This document shows positions 47,429-56,273 of a stretch of 64,000 nt of DNA, in pieces. Numbering within the stretch: the stretch's first letter is position 1; the number at the start of each line of letters is the position of its first letter. A program made the position numbers and the translations under genes. This DNA comes from Microcella frigidaquae (GTDB taxonomy: Bacteria; Actinomycetota; Actinomycetes; Actinomycetales; Microbacteriaceae): the NCBI RefSeq assembly GCF_014200395.1, contig NZ_JACHBS010000001.1, positions 248,001 to 312,000 on the forward strand, given 5' to 3'. The notes under the pieces were generated by a model. That model was given only the letters and a program-made list of their open reading frames with translations. It was not told the DNA's origin and searched no databases.

Positions 47429-48499
47429 GTGCGCGATACCCCCTACCTCGCCGTCGACGAGCAGCTGCTCGAGGCCAACCTCGTCGCCATGGCCGAACAC
47501 GCCCGGCAGCACGGGCTCGCCCTGCGCCCGCACGCCAAGACCCACAAGACGCCCGAGATCGCGCGCCGCCAGCTCGCCCACGGTGCAGTCGGGCTGACCG
47601 TCGCGACCGTCGGCGAGGCCGAGGTCTTCGCCGACGCGGGGTTCGACGACCTGTTCATCGCCTACCCGGTGTGGGCGGAAGGCCCCCGCGCCCAGCGACT
47701 GCACGACCTGGCCGGGCGCGTGCGGCTGCGCGTCGGTGCCGACTCGGTGGCCGCGATCGGGATGCTCGCGCGCGCCGCGGCCGGTGACGGGCATCCCGTG
47801 CCGCTCGCCGTGATGGTCGAGGTCGACAGCGGGCACCACCGCTCGGGCATCGAGCCTGCACGGGCGGCCGAGGTGGCCGCCGCCGCGCTCGAGCAGGGTC
47901 TCGCCGTCGACGGCGTCTTCACCTTCCCCGGGCACTCCTACGACTCCGACGCGGCCGATCGCGCCGCGGCCGACGAGCAGGCGGCGCTGCGGGTCGCGCG
48001 CGACGCGCTGCTCGGCGTGGGCATCCCGTGCCCGGTCGTCAGCGGCGGGTCGACCCCGAGCGCGGGAGCGAGCCGCGGCGACGTGCTGACCGAGCTGCGG
48101 CCGGGTGTGTACGCGTTCTACGACGCCCAGCAATGGGAGCTCGGCACCGTCGGCCACGGCCGCATCGCCCTGACCGCGGTCGCCACCGTCGTCAGCCTGC
48201 GCGGCGATCGGGTGGTCGTGGATGCGGGCAGCAAGATCCTCTCGCCCGACCGCCCGGCGTACGCGAGCGGGCACGGGCGGCTGCCCGCGCAGCCCGGCGC
48301 CCGCGTCGTCGCGCTCTCGGAGCACCACGCGACCATCGTCTGGCCCGCGAACGCAGCTCTGCCCGCGCTCGGCGAGCGGGTGCGCATCGCCCCCAACCAT
48401 GTCTGCACGGCGATCAACCTGGTCGACGAGCTCGTGGTCGAGCGCAGGGGGGCCGAGACGAGCGTGTGGGTGGTGGCCGCGCGCGGCCGCAACACCTAG
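47429..48499 (+). CDS. PLP-dependent D-threonine aldolase / D-serine dehydratase-like protein
   Basis: A 356-residue alanine-racemase-fold enzyme. The PLP-binding lysine is Lys37 in RPHAKTHK, SGGSTPS binds phosphate, and the C-terminal PNHVCTAIN supplies the His-x-Cys metal site typical of the DSD1/D-threonine aldolase family. It probably acts on a D-amino acid or 3-hydroxy amino acid. The GTG at 47429 gives a good N-terminus but has a weak ribosome site. It has no clear partner among its neighbours. Confidence 0.87.
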   Translation: MRDTPYLAVDEQLLEANLVAMAEHARQHGLALRPHAKTHKTPEIARRQLAHGAVGLTVATVGEAEVFADAGFDDLFIAYPVWAEGPRAQRLHDLAGRVRLRVGADSVAAIGMLARAAAGDGHPVPLAVMVEVDSGHHRSGIEPARAAEVAAAALEQGLAVDGVFTFPGHSYDSDAADRAAADEQAALRVARDALLGVGIPCPVVSGGSTPSAGASRGDVLTELRPGVYAFYDAQQWELGTVGHGRIALTAVATVVSLRGDRVVVDAGSKILSPDRPAYASGHGRLPAQPGARVVALSEHHATIVWPANAALPALGERVRIAPNHVCTAINLVDELVVERRGAETSVWVVAARGRNT

Positions 48500-48540
48500 T
48501 CGAGAAGGGCCACAGATTCCCCGCTCACCGGTGGATGCCG

Positions 48541-48574
48541 AGCGCTGAGGCGCCCGTGTGCGCCAGATCTGGCC
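48541..48574. repeat. Half-copy of the CCAGATCTGG palindromic element, copy B
   Basis: GCTGAGGCGCCCGTGTGCGC followed by CAGATCTGGC matches the right half of the element at 47331-47395 with a few changes, including one inserted base. The two copies flank the PLP gene. Confidence 0.6.
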
Positions 48575-48587
48575 GGGATCGGAGCGG

Positions 48588-51500
48588 TCACCGGAAGTCG
48601 CGGCTCGGCATCGTGACCCGAAGCGGCAGCTGCTCGACCCGGTCGGCGACGATGGTGACGACCCCCTCGGGCGAGCGCTCGAGCGTGCCGCGCACGATGA
48701 GGGCGCGGCTCTCGCGCACCGTGCGGCGGTAGCGGCCCCACAGCCCGACCGAGCAGATGACGTTGACGAGCCCCGTCTCGTCCTCCAGGTTGAGGAAGGT
48801 CAGGCCGCTCGCCGTCGCGGGCCGCTGCCGGTGGGTGACGACACCCGCGACCTCGACGCGGCGCCCCGGCTCGGCGCGGCGCAGGTCGCGCGCACTCAGG
48901 ACGCCGCGCTCGCGCAGGGCCTCGCGCACGAACCGCACCGGATGATCGCCCGGTGCCATGCCCGTCGACACGAGGTTCGCCACCATCAGCTCGTAGTCGT
49001 CGAGCGGCGTGAACAGCGGCGGCTGCACGGCCGTCACCACGCCCGGCAGATACTCGGGGCGCGCCTGCGCCGCGGCCCCCGCCGCCCACAGCACCTCGCG
49101 GCGCGAGAGCCCGAGCACGTCGAAGGCTCCCGCCGTGGCGAGCGCCTCGACCTGCGCGGCCGTGAGCCCCGTGCGGTAGACCAGCTCGGTGAGGTCGCGG
49201 TACGGCCCGCCGCGGTCGCGCTCGGCGACGATGCGCTCGGCGACCGCGCGGCCGATTCCCGTCACGCCCGCGAGCCCCTGCCGCACGGCGAGCGCACTGT
49301 CGCGCCGGTGGCGGGCGCAGTCGTCGAGGTCGCCGTCGGTCGAGTCAGGGTCGAACGCGGGCACGGGCGGCTGGTGGCGATGGAGGCACTGCTCGAGGCC
49401 CGTGGGGTGCGCGCGGCGAGCATCCGTCGGCAGCGGCTCGACGGGCGAGGAGACCACCAGGTCGAGGCGCTCGAGCCCCGCATCCACCCCCGAGCGCAGG
49501 ATGCACGGGGTGCGCACCTCGACGCCGTGCCGCTCGGCGTCGGCCGTCAGGGTGGCGGGGGAGTAGAAGCCCATCGGCTGGGCGCGCAGCAGCGCGGCAA
49601 GGAAGACGCCCGGGTAGTGCAGCTTGATCCACGAGCTCGCGTAGACGAGCAGTGCGAAGCTGATCGAGTGGCTCTCGGCGAAGCCGAAGTTCGCGAAGGC
49701 CTGGATGCGGCCGTAGATCTCATCGGCGAGCTGCCCGGTGATGCCGTTGCTCGCCATGCCCGCGTAGAGAGTCTCGCGCAGCGACTCGATGCGCTCGAGG
49801 CCGCGCTTGCTTCCCATGGCGCGGCGCAGCAGGTCGGCGTCGTCGCCCGTGCAGCCGCCGACCGCCATCGCGACCTGCATGAGCTGCTCCTGGAAGATCG
49901 GGACGCCGAGCGTGCGCTCGAGCGGCTCGACGAGCTTCGGGTGGTCGTAGGTGATCGGCTCGCGGCCGAGCTTGCGGCGCACGAAGGGGTGCACGGCCCC
50001 GCCCTGGATCGGCCCGGGCCGCACGAGCGCGATCTGCACGACGAGGTCGTAGAACTTCCGCGGCTGCAGGCGCGGCAGCAGTCCCATCTGGGCACGGCTC
50101 TCGACCTGGAAGACGCCGATCGAGTCGGCGCGGCAGAGCATGTCGTAGGTCGCCTGCTCCTCCTTCGGCAGGGTCGCGAGCTCCCACCGCTCGCCGAGAT
50201 GCTCGTCGGCGAGGTCGAAGGCGTGCTGCAGGGCGGCGAGCATGCCGAGCCCGAGCAGATCGAACTTCACGAGACCCATCCAGGCGCAGTCGTCCTTGTC
50301 CCACTGCAGCACCGTGCGCTTCTCCATGCGCGCGTGCTCGATCGGCACGATCTCGCCGACCGGCCGGTCGGTGAGCACCATGCCGCCCGAGTGGATGCCC
50401 AGATGCCGCGGGTAGGTGAGCACCTGCTGCGCGAGCGCCACGACCGGTTCGGGGATGTCGTGGTCGTCGCTCGAGAGCACCGCGCCCCACCGCTCGACCT
50501 GGCGCGACCAGGCATCCTGCTGGCCCGTCGAGTAGCCGAGCGCCCGCGCCATGTCGCGCACGGCGTTCTTCGGGCGGTAGGTGATGACGTTCGCCACCTG
50601 GGCCGCGTTGCGGCGGCCGTAGCGTTCGTAGACGTACTGGATGACCTCCTCGCGCCGGTCGGCGTCGAAGTCGACGTCGATATCCGGCTCTTCGTCGCGC
50701 AGCGCCGAGAGAAACCGTTCGAAGGGCAGCGTGTAGCCGATCGAGTCGACCGCCGTGATGTCGAGCAGGTAGCACACGGCCGAGTTCGCGGCCGACCCCC
50801 GGCCCTGGCAGAGGATGCCCCGGGAGCGGGCGAACTGCACGATGTCGTGCACGATCAGGAAGTAGCCGGGGAAGTCTTTGGCCTCGATGACGTCGAGCTC
50901 GCGCGCGATGCGGGCGCGCACCGCGTCGTCCGCGTCGGGGTACTTCTGCGGCACCGCCCGCCAGACCAGCTCGCGCAGCCAGCTCATCGGCGTGTGGCCG
51001 GGCGGCACCTCCTGCCGGGGCAGCCGCGGCTTGGCCTGCCGCAGGCTGAAGCCGAGCGCATCGGCCAGCTCGACGCTGCGCGCGACCGCCCCCGGGTACC
51101 GGGCGAACAGCCGCTGCATCTCGGCACCGCTGCGCAGGTGCGCCGTGCCCGCCGCGGGAAGCCAGCCCTCCATGTCGTCGAGGCTGCGGCGGGCGCGCAG
51201 GGAGGCGAACGCGGTCGCGAGCGGGTACCGCGCCGGAGTGGCGTAGTGCACGGCCCCCGTCGCGACCGTCGGCAGGCCGCGCTCGGCGGCCAGCGCGGCG
51301 AGCACGTCGTTGTGCACGGTATCGAGCGGGCGGCCGTGATCGAACAGCTCGACGCAGACATTGGATGCTCCGAACCGGTCGACCAGCGCGTCGAGCTCGG
51401 CGGCCGCCGCGGCGATGCGCGCGCGCGTCGGCCGCGCGCGGGCGACGCCATCCGTCACCGCACCCTCGGGGCCGCGCCGCAGCGCCTGTTCTTGCCGGAA

Positions 51501-52154
51501 CAGCCGCCCCTCCAGCGCCGACCGCACCGCGCCCTTGCGGCAGCCGGTCAAGACCAGCCAGTGATCGCCCGCGGTCGCGTCGCCGCCCCGCCCGGCGTGC
51601 TCGGCGAGCACATCGAGGTCGTACACCGGGCGACCCTTCTCGGCCCCGGCGAGCTGCGCCTGGGTGATCGCGCCGGCCAGCCGGTGGTAGCCCTCCTGGC
51701 CGCGGGCGAGAACGAGCAGGTGCGTGCCCTCCGGGTCGGCGACACCCTGCTGCGGCCCGGTGAGGTCGAGCGACAGCTCGGCGCCGAACACGGTCGTCAG
51801 GCCATAGGGCTCGGCCGCCTCGGCCATGCGCACGACGCCATAGAAGCCGTCGTGGTCGGTGAGGGCGAGACCGTGCAGGCCGAGCCGGGCGGCCTCCTCG
51901 AGCAGCTCCTCCGGGCTCGAGGCGCCGTCGAGGAAGCTGAACGACGAGTGCGCGTGCAGCTCGGCGTAGGGCACGACCGTCTCGGGGTCGGGCCGCTCGA
52001 GCGCGGCGGGGCGGTAGGGCGCACGCTTCTGCGACCAGGCGGGCGAGTCGCCCGCGTCGCCGCCGAGCGGCGGGCTCGAGCCGGGGCGCTGCCCCTCCCG
52101 CAGGGTGCGCTCGAACTCGCTCCACGGAATGGGCGGGTTGTGCCAGCCGGCCAT
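48588..52154 (-). CDS. dnaE2: Error-prone DNA polymerase III alpha subunit DnaE2
   Basis: An 1188-residue C-family polymerase. It has an N-terminal PHP domain (ELHAHSSFSFLDGAS and LTDHDGFYG), the polymerase palm with catalytic acids in PDIDVDFD, FDLLGLGML, helix-hairpin-helix segments and an OB fold near the C-terminus. It carries out mutagenic translesion synthesis together with ImuB and ImuA', encoded just upstream. The ATG at 52154 gives the family start AGWHNPPIPWSEFERTL. It is the last gene of the LexA-controlled cassette. Confidence 0.96.
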   Translation of the reverse strand: MAGWHNPPIPWSEFERTLREGQRPGSSPPLGGDAGDSPAWSQKRAPYRPAALERPDPETVVPYAELHAHSSFSFLDGASSPEELLEEAARLGLHGLALTDHDGFYGVVRMAEAAEPYGLTTVFGAELSLDLTGPQQGVADPEGTHLLVLARGQEGYHRLAGAITQAQLAGAEKGRPVYDLDVLAEHAGRGGDATAGDHWLVLTGCRKGAVRSALEGRLFRQEQALRRGPEGAVTDGVARARPTRARIAAAAAELDALVDRFGASNVCVELFDHGRPLDTVHNDVLAALAAERGLPTVATGAVHYATPARYPLATAFASLRARRSLDDMEGWLPAAGTAHLRSGAEMQRLFARYPGAVARSVELADALGFSLRQAKPRLPRQEVPPGHTPMSWLRELVWRAVPQKYPDADDAVRARIARELDVIEAKDFPGYFLIVHDIVQFARSRGILCQGRGSAANSAVCYLLDITAVDSIGYTLPFERFLSALRDEEPDIDVDFDADRREEVIQYVYERYGRRNAAQVANVITYRPKNAVRDMARALGYSTGQQDAWSRQVERWGAVLSSDDHDIPEPVVALAQQVLTYPRHLGIHSGGMVLTDRPVGEIVPIEHARMEKRTVLQWDKDDCAWMGLVKFDLLGLGMLAALQHAFDLADEHLGERWELATLPKEEQATYDMLCRADSIGVFQVESRAQMGLLPRLQPRKFYDLVVQIALVRPGPIQGGAVHPFVRRKLGREPITYDHPKLVEPLERTLGVPIFQEQLMQVAMAVGGCTGDDADLLRRAMGSKRGLERIESLRETLYAGMASNGITGQLADEIYGRIQAFANFGFAESHSISFALLVYASSWIKLHYPGVFLAALLRAQPMGFYSPATLTADAERHGVEVRTPCILRSGVDAGLERLDLVVSSPVEPLPTDARRAHPTGLEQCLHRHQPPVPAFDPDSTDGDLDDCARHRRDSALAVRQGLAGVTGIGRAVAERIVAERDRGGPYRDLTELVYRTGLTAAQVEALATAGAFDVLGLSRREVLWAAGAAAQARPEYLPGVVTAVQPPLFTPLDDYELMVANLVSTGMAPGDHPVRFVREALRERGVLSARDLRRAEPGRRVEVAGVVTHRQRPATASGLTFLNLEDETGLVNVICSVGLWGRYRRTVRESRALIVRGTLERSPEGVVTIVADRVEQLPLRVTMPSRDFR

Positions 52155-52196
52155 CAGTGCCGCCCGCCCTCAGCGCCGCCCGCGCGGCATCGGTGC

Positions 52197-53783
52197 TCAG
52201 TCATAGCGCGCCTCCGCCCACCAGTTGCCGCCCTCGAGCACGAGCAGCCAAGCGATGCCCGCGGCGTCGACGACCTGCAGGCGGTGCAGGCGGCGACGAC
52301 GGATGCTCCACCACTGCTCGTCGAGCGGCCACGGCCCCGCCCACGAGCGGATGGGCCGCGGCGCCCCACCCGCGCCGGGGGCGAAGGCGGCGGGCGCGGC
52401 CGACAGGCGCATCCGCTCATCGATGCCGATCGCGGCACCTTCTCCGTCCACGACGCTCACCGGATGCCTCGTCGGGAATACGGTGCTCGGCGCCGGCTGC
52501 GGCAGCGCCCCGGGCCACGGTCGCTCGAGGGGCCGCGTGCCGGCCGCGCGATCGCCCCAGGGCACGAGCAGGGCACGGTCGGCGAGCGTGCGCCCGCCGA
52601 TGCGGCGCGGGGTGAGAACGGCCTCGTGGCCGAGCAGGCTCTGCACGCGCGAGAGTGCGTGGTGCACGCGCTCGTCGGGCGGTCCGCCCCAGAGCCCCGG
52701 CTCGTGGTGGGCGAGATCGTCGACGCTCTCGGGCGCGATGCGCACGCGCGTCACGGCCGCTCGCAGCCCGGGCCCGCGGTCGGCGTCGGCCTGTGCACGA
52801 GAATCGCGGGCGCCCATCGTGCGCGTCTCACCGCTGAGCTGCCACCGCACGCGGTCGACGATCTCGCTCGCGCGGAACGAGCGCGGGTGCAGCCAGGCGC
52901 GGTCGCTCTCGATGCCGTGCTCGTCGCGCACGACGATGCGGATGGCGGTCGCGACGAGCAGCCGCGCGGTGAGCGCCTCGACGAGCTCGTCGGCGAGCTG
53001 CCGGACGGCGAAGGCGACCTGGTCGACGCGGTCGAGGGGCGGCTCGAGCTCGAGCACCCGTTCGAGGTCGGGCGGGGGAGTGCGCGGCACGAGCGGGGTC
53101 GCGTCGGCGGCGCCCGCGAGCGCGTGACGGTGAGCGCCCGCGGCCCCGAAGCGGTCGCGCACGGCGGCGGCGGGCAGGGCGGCGAAGTCGCCGAGCGTGC
53201 GCACCCCGAGCCGGCCGAGCAGCGTGGCGAGGCCGGGGTCGCCGAGCGTGCTGACCGCGAAGGGCGCGAGGAACGGCCCGGATGCTCCCGCCGGCACGAT
53301 GCGCAGCCCGCGCTCACCGTCTGAGGTGCTCGCCGTGCGCGCCGCGAGTTCAGCGGCGAAGGGCCCGTCGGCGATGCCGATGCGCACGTCGTCGGCCTCG
53401 GCCGCGAGGGCGCCCCGTAGCGCGAGCGCGGCGGCCTTCTCGCCGCCGTAGTACCGGGCGGGGCCGCGGGCGGCGAGGGCGATCAGCCCCGGCAGCACGA
53501 CCTGCACCCCGGCGACGAGCCCTTCGACGATGTCGATGAGGGGAGAGAACAGACGCTGATCGCGGCCCTCGTCGAACGGCACGATCTGCAGAGCCGGGCA
53601 GAGCGATTGGGCTTCGCGCCGGCGCTGCCCGGCACGCACCCCTTCTGCACGGGCAGCAGATGAGCAGGCGATGACACGGTTGGCGCTGATGACGGCCAGG
53701 GCCGCCCCTGACGGGGCCAGCCCCTCGCGCACCGCCCCGGTGACGGGCCAGTCGGGCAGCCAGAGCACGAGGGTGCGCTGCAT
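52197..53783 (-). CDS. imuB: ImuB, non-catalytic Y-family polymerase of the SOS mutasome
   Basis: A 528-residue Y-family-like protein. Where active polymerases have acidic metal ligands, this one reads LVLWLPDWPV and FDEGRD, lacking the full triad, as expected for ImuB. It bridges DnaE2 and the beta clamp in translesion synthesis. The ATG overlaps the imuA' stop by 1 nt (53783), so expression is coupled; dnaE2 follows after 42 bp. Confidence 0.93.
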   Translation of the reverse strand: MQRTLVLWLPDWPVTGAVREGLAPSGAALAVISANRVIACSSAARAEGVRAGQRRREAQSLCPALQIVPFDEGRDQRLFSPLIDIVEGLVAGVQVVLPGLIALAARGPARYYGGEKAAALALRGALAAEADDVRIGIADGPFAAELAARTASTSDGERGLRIVPAGASGPFLAPFAVSTLGDPGLATLLGRLGVRTLGDFAALPAAAVRDRFGAAGAHRHALAGAADATPLVPRTPPPDLERVLELEPPLDRVDQVAFAVRQLADELVEALTARLLVATAIRIVVRDEHGIESDRAWLHPRSFRASEIVDRVRWQLSGETRTMGARDSRAQADADRGPGLRAAVTRVRIAPESVDDLAHHEPGLWGGPPDERVHHALSRVQSLLGHEAVLTPRRIGGRTLADRALLVPWGDRAAGTRPLERPWPGALPQPAPSTVFPTRHPVSVVDGEGAAIGIDERMRLSAAPAAFAPGAGGAPRPIRSWAGPWPLDEQWWSIRRRRLHRLQVVDAAGIAWLLVLEGGNWWAEARYD

Positions 53784-54613
53784 CAGCCCACGCGCCTCGC
53801 GGCGTCGGGTTCGACCCCCTGCCAGCGCTCGCGAGCCCGCTCGGCTGCCCGGTCAGCGGCAGCACCCCGATCGAGGCGACGGATGCCCAGCTCGGCGTCG
53901 GGCAGCAGCAGCCGCCCGCTGCGAGGGCGGCCGGCCTGCTTGGTGGTGACGGTGAGGGTGACCTCGCGCTCGCTCAGCAGCCCGTGCCCGTCACCGAGCC
54001 CGGACCAGCGGCTCTCAGTGACGCTGATCATGGCCTCGGCCTGGGGCCAGGGGCCGAGCACGAGCAGGGTGGCGCCGCGCTCGCGCAGCCGACCGGCGAG
54101 CTTCGCCACGGCGGCATCGCTCGCCGCACGGCCGGGCCGCACGACGACCACCCCGATCGCGTCGGCGATGGCCGCGGCGACGGTCAGCCAGGCATCGCCG
54201 GGGTGCGGCACGAGCACGAGCCGATCGAGATCGATGCCCATGCCCTCGGCCGCCTCGACCCCGAACTCGGGCATGCCGATGACGGCGCACCACGAGCCGG
54301 CCTGCGAGGGCCCGACGAGCAGCGCCATGACGAGGGCGCTCGAGGGGCTGAGGGCGTAGACGGCGCCCTCGCGCAGGCCGCCGCCGGGCAGCAGGTCGGC
54401 GATGGCCTCGTGCGTGGGCATGAGCCGCGTGTCGAGCCGCGTGCGCTGCAGCGCGTCGATGCGGGCCTGCAGCTCGTGCACGGTCTCGACCGCGCGCACC
54501 CGGGCCGCGCCCCGCGCAGCACCCGCGCCAGCACCGACATCCGCACCACCACCAGCGCCGACAGCGAGGTCGACAGCGGGGTCGACGACGGGGGAGAGCG
54601 CGAGGGCGGGCAC
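53783..54613 (-). CDS. imuA: ImuA' (RecA-like SOS mutasome protein)
   Basis: About 276 residues with a RecA/SulA-like core (AIADLLPGGGLREGAVYALS, then VLGPWPQAEAMISVTESRW). It is the first protein of the ImuA'-ImuB-DnaE2 mutasome, required for damage-induced mutagenesis. I favour GTG 54613. An in-frame ATG at 54631 lies inside the LexA box and would be upstream of the likely transcription start. The start remains uncertain. Confidence 0.85.
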   Translation of the reverse strand: MPALALSPVVDPAVDLAVGAGGGADVGAGAGAARGAARVRAVETVHELQARIDALQRTRLDTRLMPTHEAIADLLPGGGLREGAVYALSPSSALVMALLVGPSQAGSWCAVIGMPEFGVEAAEGMGIDLDRLVLVPHPGDAWLTVAAAIADAIGVVVVRPGRAASDAAVAKLAGRLRERGATLLVLGPWPQAEAMISVTESRWSGLGDGHGLLSEREVTLTVTTKQAGRPRSGRLLLPDAELGIRRLDRGAAADRAAERARERWQGVEPDAARRVG

Positions 54614-54623
54614 CTCTCCATGA

Positions 54624-54639
54624 TCGAACATACGTTCGA
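54624..54639. promoter_or_regulatory. LexA box (SOS operator) of imuA'-imuB-dnaE2
   Basis: TCGAACATACGTTCGA matches the actinobacterial SOS-box pattern TCGAAC-N4-GTTCGA exactly. It lies 10-26 bp upstream of the favoured imuA' start, and a minus-strand TATGTT within it can serve as the -10. LexA would therefore repress the mutasome until DNA damage. Confidence 0.93.
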
Positions 54640-54700
54640 ATATGGCAACTTGCACCGACATTCGCCCGGCGTGTCGTGAGGGGCACGTGATGATGCCGAA

Positions 54701-54763
54701 GCCCTTCCAGAACTGCGGATGCTCGTGAATCAGCATCACGTGCATCCGCAGTTCTGGAAGGGC
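54701..54763. repeat. 22-bp perfect inverted repeat with inner stem
   Basis: Arms 54701-54722 and 54742-54763 are exact reverse complements, starting GCCCTTCCAGAACTGCGG. Inside, CGTGA and TCACG extend the stem past one T:T mismatch to a 7-nt loop. It lies in the 178-bp gap between the imuA' upstream region and the end of the sigma-partner gene. No T-run follows. It may terminate that operon or be an intergenic repeat. Confidence 0.8.
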
Positions 54764-54809
54764 AGACAACGACCGGGCCGGACCGCAGAGCGAGCGCGCC
54801 CGGCCAGAC

Positions 54810-55634
54810 TCACTCGCGCGAGAGCTGCCAGCCCATGTCGAGCTCCATGAACTCAGCGGCGTAGCAGCGCGCGTCGTCATCGCCGGAGATCGCCTCGATG
54901 CGGTAGTCGACGACGTCAGCCTCGCGGTCGATCACGGCGACCGACCAGCCGCTCGCCTCCATGCAGGCGACGTAGCGATCAAGGCCCGCGAGGTACTCCT
55001 CGCGCGTGACGACACCGTCGGCGAGAGCATCGCGTTGCGCCGCCGATGCCTCGACCGGTTCGGGCAACACAGCCCACGACACCCAGACGACGTACCGATC
55101 GGCGCCCTGCCCGCGAACCGAGACCGACTGCGGGCCATCGCCGCTCAGGTCGAAGCTCAGGTCGAACAGCTGACTGAAGCCCCCGGCGCTCTGCACGCCC
55201 TCGCTGGCCGTGTCGCACTGCACCCAGCTCTCGGGCACGTCATTGATCACGATGTCGTACCGCCCGACGTCGAGGCACTGCACCCGCAGGGCGAGACCCG
55301 TGGCCTCCGCGGGACGATCATCGAGCTGAACGACCGTCTCACCCGAGCCGGTGACCACCAGGGGAGCCCCGAGCATCTCTGCGCCGGGGAACGAGATCAG
55401 GCGCAGCTCCTCCATCGAGAGCTCGACGGTCGAGGTCGGCGTGAGCATCCCGGTCGCCGCGACGGCGCCGCCGGTGGTCGCCCCCGCCAGTGCGAAGGCG
55501 AGCACGGCGGCGACCGCAACGCGGCCTGTCGTTACCGCGGGGGCCCGGGGCGCCGATTCGGCCGCCTGGGCGACGAGCTCGGCGCGCAGCGCGTCAGTAC
55601 GCGAGGGGATGCGGGGGTCGGTGTCAGGCGTCAT
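54810..55634 (-). CDS. Putative membrane-bound sigma-factor partner
   Basis: A 274-residue protein with a cytoplasmic N-terminus of about 35 residues, one transmembrane helix (about 38-60, VAVAAVLAFALAGATTGGAVAA) and an extracytoplasmic domain with several cysteines. It overlaps the upstream ECF sigma gene by 11 bp. That arrangement suggests an anti-sigma factor, but the classical zinc anti-sigma motif H-x3-C-x2-C is absent, so the assignment is inference from context. No close family was recognised. Confidence 0.65.
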   Translation of the reverse strand: MTPDTDPRIPSRTDALRAELVAQAAESAPRAPAVTTGRVAVAAVLAFALAGATTGGAVAATGMLTPTSTVELSMEELRLISFPGAEMLGAPLVVTGSGETVVQLDDRPAEATGLALRVQCLDVGRYDIVINDVPESWVQCDTASEGVQSAGGFSQLFDLSFDLSGDGPQSVSVRGQGADRYVVWVSWAVLPEPVEASAAQRDALADGVVTREEYLAGLDRYVACMEASGWSVAVIDREADVVDYRIEAISGDDDARCYAAEFMELDMGWQLSRE

Positions 55635-56223
55635 GAGCGGCTTCGTCCAATCGAGTGAGCGGTGCGGCGGGGGGCGAGAGTCGGTCGGCGAGGCGGCGCT
55701 TCGCCCGGGAGAGGCGGGATTTCACGGTGCCCACGGGCAGGGCGAGAACATCAGCGGCCTCGCGGTCGCTGAGGCCCTCGAGCACGCAGAGCGTCACGAC
55801 CTGGCGATCGGCGAGCGAGAGCTCGCGCAGCGCCGCGCTCGCCGGCCCGTCATCATGGCGGTCGGCGTGGTCGGCCACGGGCTCGCCGGGCGGCAGCTTG
55901 GCCAGCAGAGCCCGATGGCGGCGAGCACTGCGGGTGAGGTTCTGGGTGACCCGCGTGGCGGTGACGAGCAGCCAGGGCAGCAGCGAGCCGTCGACGAGGC
56001 GAGCATCCGTCCGGCGGCGCCACGCCTCCAGGAAGGTGATCGCGACGGCGTCATCGGCGTCAGCGGGAACAGGTACGAGCCGCAGCACGTGCCGCTGCAC
56101 GCGATCGCGGTGCCGGTCGAAGACGCGGCCGAAGGCCTCGCCGACGCCGTGCTGGGCCAACGCCCAGTCGACGTCGTCACGCTCACGTTCGACGCAGGCA
56201 CTGTCGGCCGGAGGGATGCTCAT
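55624..56223 (-). CDS. ECF-type RNA polymerase sigma factor
   Basis: A 199-residue sigma-70-family factor with region 2 (AFGRVFDRHRDRVQRHVLRL, then ADDAVAITFLEAWRRR) and region 4 (LSLADRQVVTLCVLEGLSDREAADVLALPVGTVKSRLSRAKRRL). Region 2.2 reads ITFLEAWRR where QETFLRAWR is usual. It directs transcription of an unknown regulon. The downstream membrane protein overlaps its end by 11 bp. Confidence 0.9.
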   Translation of the reverse strand: MSIPPADSACVERERDDVDWALAQHGVGEAFGRVFDRHRDRVQRHVLRLVPVPADADDAVAITFLEAWRRRTDARLVDGSLLPWLLVTATRVTQNLTRSARRHRALLAKLPPGEPVADHADRHDDGPASAALRELSLADRQVVTLCVLEGLSDREAADVLALPVGTVKSRLSRAKRRLADRLSPPAAPLTRLDEAAHDA

Positions 56224-56273
56224 ACCCTGTAGTGTCCGGCATCGCCCGAACGGTTCCCCTCCCGCCGAGACCG

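Noticed and set aside
48558..53324. Plus-strand open frame of about 1588 codons opposite dnaE2 and imuB
   Set aside because: The composition is the Arg/Gly/Ala-rich pattern expected from antisense of a high-GC gene, with no domain. dnaE2 and imuB are clearly real on the other strand.
54614..54880. N-terminal extension of imuA' upstream of the LexA box
   Set aside because: It would be translated through the 22-bp hairpin and the SOS box and has no family homology.
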